Assembly: GCF_003415655.1 (NCBI RefSeq)
Contig: NZ_QRHC01000002.1
Coordinates: forward strand, 248,008 to 312,007
Length of the DNA stretch: 64,000 nt
Source: Vibrio maerlii
GTDB taxonomy: Bacteria; Pseudomonadota; Gammaproteobacteria; Enterobacterales; Vibrionaceae
Reading direction: 5' to 3'
Shown: positions 58,396-64,000 of the stretch, in pieces
How positions within the stretch are numbered: position 1 is the first letter of the stretch
Layout of the letters: each line of letters begins with the position of its first letter
Notes under the pieces: generated by a model
What the model was told of the DNA's origin: nothing
Database searches by the model: none
What the model saw: the letters and a program-made list of their open reading frames with translations, nothing else
Translations under genes and position numbers: made by a program

Positions 58396-59100
58396 TCACC
58401 AACTCAACTCCTCACCGTTGTAAGCGAAAAACTTTCCGCTATTTTCTGGTGAGGAGTTCTCGATGATATCCAATAAGTCATTGGCAACTCTTTGAGAGGT
58501 GAACAATTTGCCTTCTGGAACCCTTGCTTGGAAAGGTTTTGATAAATGGGTATCGGTGGTGCCTGGGTGAAGCGCCAGCACCACTCCATTTTTTACGCTT
58601 CTCTGCCACTCAATGGATAAGGTCTTAAGCGCCATATTAAGCGCGGCTTTCGAGGCCCGATAGCTATACCAACCTCCCAACCGGTTATCTGAAATACTCC
58701 CTACTTTAGCGGAGATAGTCGCGAGCTTAGGGGATGCACTGAGTTTTAGCTTCGGCGTGAAATGCTTTGCAAGTAGCAAGGTGGGCAGCGTGTTGGTCAT
58801 GATATTTTGTTGAAAGAAATCACTGGATATCGCACTGACATTTTTCTCGGGGCCATGCTGTTCGTTGTGGAGCAAACCAATACAATTAACAATCCAATCA
58901 ACCTTGGGTATCCGTTGAGATAAAGCCTCCATTTCTAACTCTTGAGTCACATCGACTTGATACCAGACTACATTATGCACCTCCTCAGGTTGAGCGAGTC
59001 GAAAGGTGGCATGAATGGTTGCCTCGGGATATCTGTTCAGGCATTCGTCTACGATGGCCCGACCAATACCACCATTGCCACCTAATATCAGGATATTCAT
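58396..59100 (-). CDS. Short-chain dehydrogenase (C-factor/CsgA-like)
   Basis: The 234-residue SDR has NILILGGNGGIGRAIV at the start, WIVNCIG in place of NNAG, and the catalytic YSYRASKAALN (YxxxK) near residue 145, with Ser in TISAKVGS. Its first codon overlaps the stop of the photolyase gene (TAATG at 59098-59102), so the two are translationally coupled. CsgA-type SDRs are often found beside photolyase or cryptochrome genes in gammaproteobacteria; the reaction is unknown. Confidence 0.82.
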   Translation of the reverse strand: MNILILGGNGGIGRAIVDECLNRYPEATIHATFRLAQPEEVHNVVWYQVDVTQELEMEALSQRIPKVDWIVNCIGLLHNEQHGPEKNVSAISSDFFQQNIMTNTLPTLLLAKHFTPKLKLSASPKLATISAKVGSISDNRLGGWYSYRASKAALNMALKTLSIEWQRSVKNGVVLALHPGTTDTHLSKPFQARVPEGKLFTSQRVANDLLDIIENSSPENSGKFFAYNGEELSW

Positions 59101-60644
59101 TACAAGTTCTCCAAGTTAGCCATGTAGTGCTCAGCGGTATCGAGAATCTCTTGTCTCTGTTCGTCTGCCATATTGTCCCAAGAACGATAAATCATTCCGA
59201 TTCTAGGGTTGCGAGTAAGCCGCCCTTGATGCTTATCCATAAAGCGCCAATAAAGGCTGTTTAACGGACAAGAGCCTTCACCTATTTTGGACTTTTGATC
59301 GTAATGGCACCCTTTGCAATAATCGCTCATCTTATTAATGTAAGCACCACTTGCCGCATACGGTTTGGTGCCTACAATTCCCCCATCAGCAAACAACGCC
59401 ATACCTCGGGTATTTGGCATTTCTACCCACTCAATGGCATCGACATAGATGCCCAAATACCAGCTATCTATTTGTGCAGGCTCTATTTCTGTCAATAAGC
59501 AGAAATTACCGGTGACCATTAATCGCTGAATGTGGTGGGCGTAGGCATAATCCAAAGATTGGTCGATTGCATGCTTGATGCAAGACATCTTGGTTTCACC
59601 ATTCCAGAAAAAGTCAGGAAGTTTATTGACTGCACGCAGCTCGTTTTTGGTTGCGTAAGCCGGCATATTCGCCCAGTAAACGCCGCGAATGTATTCTCGC
59701 CAACCCAGTATCTGGCGAACAAAGCCTTCTACTTGAGAGATGTCTATTTCGTTATTGGATTGATAGCAAGTTAGGGCAGTATGGATAACCTCAATTGGGT
59801 TCAACAACTTGGCATTGAGAGAGAAAGATATTCGACTGTGGTAAAGGCTCCATTGTGCTTGATGCTTTTCGGTCATCGCATCCTGAAATCGCCCAAATAA
59901 AGGAAGACACACTTGGCAGAAATGCGCTAACAGTGAGAGGCTTTGCGACCGATTTACTGGCCAAATGAGTTCAGACTCTACTCGCCCTATTGTCTTTATG
60001 TTGTGCCGAGTTAATCGCTCGAGAATATCTGCCGTGGGAGTGCTAAATAACAAAGGTTGAGGAAGTTGTTCAATATCTGCAGCTTTGAGTTTATTACGGT
60101 TGTTGGCGTCATAGTTCCACTTCCCACCAGCAGGTTTGCCGTCTTCCATCAAGATGTTAAATCGCTTACGCATTCTTCGATAGAAGTGCTCCATCATGAC
60201 GTGCTTGCCCTGTGGAAATTGCTCAACAATTTCTTCGAACGGCAGTAGAAAATGCTCTGTGTCGACGATGTTGTTCACAACATTAGGGAGTTGAAATTGG
60301 TTAAGTTGGGTCAGTAATCGGTACTCATCAGGTCGCTGAAACTCGAGCTTACTGGCACCTACCTCTTGAATATAGTGCTTAAGAAGTTGGTGCAGATCTT
60401 CGAAGGCAGCTGTGTCGTCCAAACTTAGGTGAACAACCTGATGCCCCTCAGCTTGTAGCTCGTAGGCAAACTGCTCCATGGCCGAAAAGAAAGCACAGAC
60501 CTTTTGCACATGATGTTGGACATACTCACTCTCTTGCTTCATCTCGGCAATAAGGTACAACACGCTTTCATCACACTCATTAAACCAAGAATGTTGGGCA
60601 TTGAGCTGATCTCCAAGGATCAAACGAAGAGTGTCAAATTTCAT
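59100..60644 (-). CDS. FeS-containing photolyase/cryptochrome (PhrB-like, (6-4) type)
   Basis: The 514-residue protein is of the bacterial FeS-BCP group. It starts LRLILGDQLNAQHSW and has the conserved RRMRKRFNILM, GWREYIRGVYW, LPDFFWNG and TGNFCLLTEI blocks. Cysteines for a 4Fe-4S cluster are seen in KMSCIKHA, YCKGCHYD and GSCPLNSLYW. It binds FAD and uses light to repair (6-4) photoproducts. It forms an operon with the SDR at 58396 and lies just downstream of cryptochrome DASH. Confidence 0.92.
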   Translation of the reverse strand: MKFDTLRLILGDQLNAQHSWFNECDESVLYLIAEMKQESEYVQHHVQKVCAFFSAMEQFAYELQAEGHQVVHLSLDDTAAFEDLHQLLKHYIQEVGASKLEFQRPDEYRLLTQLNQFQLPNVVNNIVDTEHFLLPFEEIVEQFPQGKHVMMEHFYRRMRKRFNILMEDGKPAGGKWNYDANNRNKLKAADIEQLPQPLLFSTPTADILERLTRHNIKTIGRVESELIWPVNRSQSLSLLAHFCQVCLPLFGRFQDAMTEKHQAQWSLYHSRISFSLNAKLLNPIEVIHTALTCYQSNNEIDISQVEGFVRQILGWREYIRGVYWANMPAYATKNELRAVNKLPDFFWNGETKMSCIKHAIDQSLDYAYAHHIQRLMVTGNFCLLTEIEPAQIDSWYLGIYVDAIEWVEMPNTRGMALFADGGIVGTKPYAASGAYINKMSDYCKGCHYDQKSKIGEGSCPLNSLYWRFMDKHQGRLTRNPRIGMIYRSWDNMADEQRQEILDTAEHYMANLENL

Positions 60645-60680
60645 TTATCTTTCTCTGACTTATTCATCGCTATTCCCTTA

Positions 60681-61997
60681 CTACTTCGATAGTGGCCAAT
60701 CGACCATATCAACCGCATCGACTTGGGTTATCTTATTGTTCCCACCCCACTCTTCAATAAAGTCACCAAACGGATCGTATATTTCAGTCTGCTTTTGCAA
60801 ATCAAAGCGCCGAGAGCCTCTGGGATCGGCACCTACCCCTCCTAAATACTGCCAGTTTCCCCAGTTAGAACCGACATCGTAATCAATCAATTGGCTTTCA
60901 AAATAGGCAGCACCATAGCGCCAATCAATGCCTAGCTCATGTATCAAGCAACTGGCCACAAGCTGTCGACCTCGATTGGACATATAACCGGTTTCATTAA
61001 GTTGATTCATGCAAGCATTCACTATCGGAAATGGCGTCTGCCCCGATTGCCAAGACTTAAAGCGTTGGGAGTAGAACGTGGTCAGAGGGGCTTGCCCAGT
61101 GATACCAGAGAAGAAAAACAATTTTTTGTCATGACATCGCGCATACCAATAGAAGTACTCTCGCCACAGCAACTCAAAGTAAATCCAGTAAGTAGAATCA
61201 TTCGCGCCGTTCTGCTCCTCATACGCTTTTAGCATGGTGTAAAGGCATCGAACTGATACACAACCATGAGCAAGCCAAGGGGAAAACTTAGTGGAGTAAT
61301 CCATGCCAGAAAGGCCATTTCGAGTTTGTTTATAAGTACTCGCATGTTTTTGAGTCAAGTAGTCTGAGCAATGCTTCAAACCTGCTTGTTCTCCCCCTTT
61401 AAAGTCTGTTCTCGCATCCCTAACCTGAATATCTTGGGAATCGAATGGAGTGAATTGCAACGGCGGCGGGAGTGAGTTCAAATCGCCACTTGGCGCCTCA
61501 ATCGTTCTCTTTTCAACTTTATTGCGAAAACGCGTGAAGGTTGCGGGCAAACTTTCTAGCTCAAAAGGCAACTGCTCTGCCTCAAACAGCGCGTGATTAT
61601 TGACGTGTTCGATGACGACTTCAGGGTGCTGATCTTGGATAATATCCAGAACACGCCTTTCATCTGAGCCAGCAATCTGAGAACAAAATATGTGCGAAAT
61701 TTGGCAGTTTTCAATACTCAGCCTAAGCGCTTCAAGAGGATTCTGGTCAACGATAACAAGTTCCTGATTCAGTCCCTTTAGCGAGATGGAAAGGTTGAAC
61801 AACGACTCATCAAGGAACTGCTTTTTTGCAGCGCCGAAACTGTTCTGTTGGGAGTAATGCTTCAGAAAAGGCGAGATTGGGGGGTAGCAATACAAACAGA
61901 GTAAAACATCTACACTCTGAGCTGCTTTCTTTAGAGCTGGGTTGTCCTTAATCCGCAGGTCGTTAGTAAACCAATAAAGTCCAATCTTCTTTTTCAC
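60681..61997 (-). CDS. Cryptochrome DASH
   Basis: The 438-residue flavoprotein has the N-terminal photolyase-related domain (LYWFTNDLRIKDNPAL) and a FAD-binding domain with FELLWREYFYWYARC, LNETGYMSNRGRQLVAS and DYDVGSNWGNWQYLGGVGAD. The last block is the DASH signature. The family repairs cyclobutane dimers in single-stranded DNA and may also signal. It has 36 bases before the FeS photolyase gene, so the three light-related genes probably form one operon. The start is GTG at 61997 with GAGGATAAAGC upstream. Confidence 0.92.
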   Translation of the reverse strand: MKKKIGLYWFTNDLRIKDNPALKKAAQSVDVLLCLYCYPPISPFLKHYSQQNSFGAAKKQFLDESLFNLSISLKGLNQELVIVDQNPLEALRLSIENCQISHIFCSQIAGSDERRVLDIIQDQHPEVVIEHVNNHALFEAEQLPFELESLPATFTRFRNKVEKRTIEAPSGDLNSLPPPLQFTPFDSQDIQVRDARTDFKGGEQAGLKHCSDYLTQKHASTYKQTRNGLSGMDYSTKFSPWLAHGCVSVRCLYTMLKAYEEQNGANDSTYWIYFELLWREYFYWYARCHDKKLFFFSGITGQAPLTTFYSQRFKSWQSGQTPFPIVNACMNQLNETGYMSNRGRQLVASCLIHELGIDWRYGAAYFESQLIDYDVGSNWGNWQYLGGVGADPRGSRRFDLQKQTEIYDPFGDFIEEWGGNNKITQVDAVDMVDWPLSK

Positions 61998-62102
61998 GCT
62001 TTATCCTCACCTATACCATCACTTCAGAGTAATACGTGATGGCATAGTTTAAGATCAAGTTTTTCAATAAATTAGACTAAAAGCGGTCATCAAACAGATG
62101 TA

Positions 62103-62942
62103 CTAAAGCTCTACATCTTGCCATTGGCCATCTAGCAGAACTCGATGGTGTGTATAGCCAACGTCTAACAATATTTCACGACACTTATCATGATGAACAG
62201 CCAAGTGATGTGGCGCGTGAGCATCGGCATTGATCTGCACCGGTATGTTTCTCTTCAGCGCTTCTTTCAGTATCCAAGGCGATGGGTAGACATCATCGGT
62301 TGCGCCGCGGAGCATCCCGCCATAGTTCACCTCAAGGATCACACCCGACTTCGCTACCGTATCGAGAGTTGATATTGCAATCTCTTGATACCACTGAGCC
62401 TGCTCATCGAAAAAATTGAGTGCCTTGTTGTGCTTTTTAACCAAATCATAGTGGGCCAGAATATCAAAGCCCCCTGACTCACAAAGCTGAGCCACACGCT
62501 GGTAATACACCTCAATCATTTCTTGAGCATTGCCTTGATACACCTCATTGAGCAAGGTCATAAACTCATCGTGAGGGCCATCAACACTGAGCATTGGATA
62601 CTGCTCATTGGGTGCAGCTAATGTATGCACCGAACCGATACAATAATCCAAGCCTAGCTTTTGCCATTTTTCATCACTAGGCTTGGTAAGCTCATGAATA
62701 TAATCAATTTCTAAACCCATATAGACTTGTATATCAGAGTCATCTTTCACCGCCATAATATCTTTCAGGTAAGACTCCAAGTTCTCTTGCAGCATGCAAA
62801 AGTCATTTTCAAATGGAAGCGGTGCATGTGAACTAAAGCCAACAGATTGAAAGCCTTTTTCTTTCGCACTGGCGATCATATCTTGGGGAGAGCCTTTACC
62901 ATCACAATAATGGCAATGCATGTGGTAGTTGGTGAGTAGCAT
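62103..62942 (-). CDS. PHP-domain phosphatase, histidinol-phosphatase (HisK) type
   Basis: The 279-residue protein has the PHP metal motifs NYHMHCHYCDG at the start, FSSHAPLPF, GLEIDYI, IGSVHTL, ILAHYDL and INADAHAPHH. The length and order fit HisK-type histidinol phosphatases. In enteric bacteria HisB does this step, so here it may be a different phosphomonoesterase. I chose the ATG at 62942 (AAGGGA upstream); the longer start at 62972 is unsupported. It stands alone. Confidence 0.87.
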   Translation of the reverse strand: MLLTNYHMHCHYCDGKGSPQDMIASAKEKGFQSVGFSSHAPLPFENDFCMLQENLESYLKDIMAVKDDSDIQVYMGLEIDYIHELTKPSDEKWQKLGLDYCIGSVHTLAAPNEQYPMLSVDGPHDEFMTLLNEVYQGNAQEMIEVYYQRVAQLCESGGFDILAHYDLVKKHNKALNFFDEQAQWYQEIAISTLDTVAKSGVILEVNYGGMLRGATDDVYPSPWILKEALKRNIPVQINADAHAPHHLAVHHDKCREILLDVGYTHHRVLLDGQWQDVEL

Positions 62943-63122
62943 GATTAATCCCTTCGCACTTCGAACGTGCACTACAGCTGATTTTATTTATCTCTTCGCA
63001 GATTAACAAAAAACCTATACCCGATTATGACACCAAACCACAAATTAGATTTAAAGTCTGAAATACTCTATCCCACCTGCTAAATTCAATAGATAACATC
63101 ACTTTTGGATAGGTTAGTCTTG

Positions 63123-63737
63123 ATGTGTGTCTACAGATCGAATACTCACCCACAGCTATTTTCAACAATAATTGGTATTGCCGTCACATCGCTCATCATG
63201 ATGACTAGCGCCTGCTCCACCAATTCTTCCATCTCTAGTGAAGCGGCAATGCAAAGCGACCCGATTAAACGCTACACATCTATTGAGTCAATGCAGCAAG
63301 AAGTACCAGGGTTCACCAATGCTTTTGAAACTCTTGAGGTTGATATTGGCCATTGGTTTGAAGAGCAGTTTGGCCAGGTGCTAGAGAAACCATTCTCGTC
63401 TGCTTATTCAATCGATGTTTTGCATAGCGACAAAGGTAATGCGTTCGATCTTAACCAAGATGGGCTCCCTGAGCTGATGCTAAGTAGCCACCTATTTTGC
63501 GGAACAGGTGGGTGCACCACAGACATCTACACGTTTAATCAAGAGACAGAAGCCTTTGAAGTGATTGGAAATGTCTCGACCAGGAACCTAGAGCCGACAG
63601 GACAAACCATCAATGATTGGCTGGCCCTTAAGGCAACGTGGAAGAACGGTATGTGCTCCAGAACCGAGTTTGAGTATGTTTACCAAAATGGAGAGTATGT
63701 TATCTCGCAACAAAACGACGTCGAGTTGTGTAACTAG
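63123..63737 (+). CDS. Probable lipoprotein, 204 aa
   Basis: The protein has an N-terminal hydrophobic segment (FSTIIGIAVTSLIMMTSAC) ending in a lipobox-like TSAC, with Cys near residue 31, so it is probably an outer or inner membrane lipoprotein. The mature part has DLNQDGLPELML (an EF-hand- or VCBS-like Asp loop) and two Cys pairs (FCGTGGC and MCSR...LCN). I do not recognise a named family. The N-terminus is long for a signal peptide, so the true start may lie further in. The next gene begins 165 bases later. Confidence 0.65.
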   Translation: MCVYRSNTHPQLFSTIIGIAVTSLIMMTSACSTNSSISSEAAMQSDPIKRYTSIESMQQEVPGFTNAFETLEVDIGHWFEEQFGQVLEKPFSSAYSIDVLHSDKGNAFDLNQDGLPELMLSSHLFCGTGGCTTDIYTFNQETEAFEVIGNVSTRNLEPTGQTINDWLALKATWKNGMCSRTEFEYVYQNGEYVISQQNDVELCN

Positions 63738-63902
63738 GCTCAGTTAGTACCGACCGGAACTCCTGTTTATTAGTCCGAGAGTATTGCAGATGCCAACAGT
63801 GACCGCACCTTCCTAATGAAACGGGTCGATAATTTAATTTTAATTGACCAATTTGAGTCATCCTTTCGTACTTAAATAATGTCGAAATGAAGATCTAAAT
63901 AT

Positions 63903-64000
63903 ATGGCTAAGTTAACTTTATTTTACGATGGAACCTGTCCACTTTGTGTGGGTGAGATGCGTTCATTACACCGATACGACAATACCAATCAGATAAGAAC
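63903..64000 (+). CDS. DCC-family (DUF393) thiol-disulfide oxidoreductase, 5' end only
   Basis: An ATG at 63903 opens a frame that runs off the window. The 32 visible residues read AKLTLFYDGTCPLCVGEMRS, which carries the YDGxCPxC motif of DCC-family proteins (DUF393), with CPLC as the likely redox pair. The family is widespread and poorly understood. There is no signal peptide. It is often near cryptochrome or photolyase genes in Vibrio-like genomes, which fits this position. Confidence 0.8.
   Translation, partial: MAKLTLFYDGTCPLCVGEMRSLHRYDNTNQIR

Overview
The window looks like a chromosomal segment of a Vibrio or close relative (Vibrionaceae, Gammaproteobacteria). This is inferred from protein resemblance to E. 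coli and Vibrio families (FeS-type photolyase next to cryptochrome DASH, YgjV, frw/pfl genes), compact operons and strong Shine-Dalgarno starts. I see no rRNA, tRNA, CRISPR array or prophage. Apart from one decayed insertion sequence and a probable foldback repeat, it is a gene-dense metabolic region for anaerobic sugar and organosulfonate use.

Layout. 1-4205: the 3' end of a chemoreceptor gene, a frameshifted ISL3-type element, a diguanylate cyclase, an alpha/beta hydrolase and a small unknown gene. 4350-9822: divergent gldA and dhaKLM, for glycerol/dihydroxyacetone metabolism, with a full Enzyme I fused into DhaM. 9823-11263: a structured intergenic stretch, a 48-residue membrane protein and an SDR. 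11390-15592: a giant cytoplasmic formate dehydrogenase fused to ferredoxin and GltD-like modules. 15875-37347: a sulfoquinovose (SQ) island of about 21 kb. 37531-40662: SigZ-like sigma factor, thioredoxin-like protein, UPF0718 permease, HxlR regulator and quinone reductase. 41029-45665: an unknown gene, a UlaBAC-like PTS, a PhyH-type dioxygenase and a HAD phosphatase. 45961-56756: an frw/pfl/fsa-type PTS plus glycyl-radical sugar pathway with an AraC regulator. 56873-63737: Gfo/Idh oxidoreductase, UPF0303, SDR, two photolyase-family genes, a PHP phosphatase and a lipoprotein. The window ends inside a DCC-family gene.

The SQ island is the most striking system. It encodes a GH31 sulfoquinovosidase with every known SQ-recognition residue, YihS-type isomerase, YihV-type kinase, a class II aldolase in place of YihT, YihU-type sulfolactaldehyde reductase and a CsqR-like regulator. 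It also carries a glycyl radical enzyme with activase and a TauE-type exporter, which together suggest that dihydroxypropanesulfonate (DHPS) is cleaved to hydroxyacetone and sulfite and the sulfite exported. Uptake appears to use a TRAP transporter with two paralogous binding proteins. One cell would therefore take SQ all the way to sulfite. A 39-bp block, 36 of 39 identical, lies in two promoters of the island, with looser relatives upstream of other SQ genes; it is a likely operator.

The second glycyl radical system (frwABCD, pflDC, fsa) carries an extra RmlD-like reductase. Three copies of an AraC-type direct-repeat site sit about 104-120 bp upstream of frwC, frwA and, unexpectedly, the PhyH dioxygenase gene. 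If current ideas on PflD/YbiW enzymes apply, both radical pathways produce hydroxyacetone, which the GldA encoded in the same window could reduce to 1,2-propanediol.
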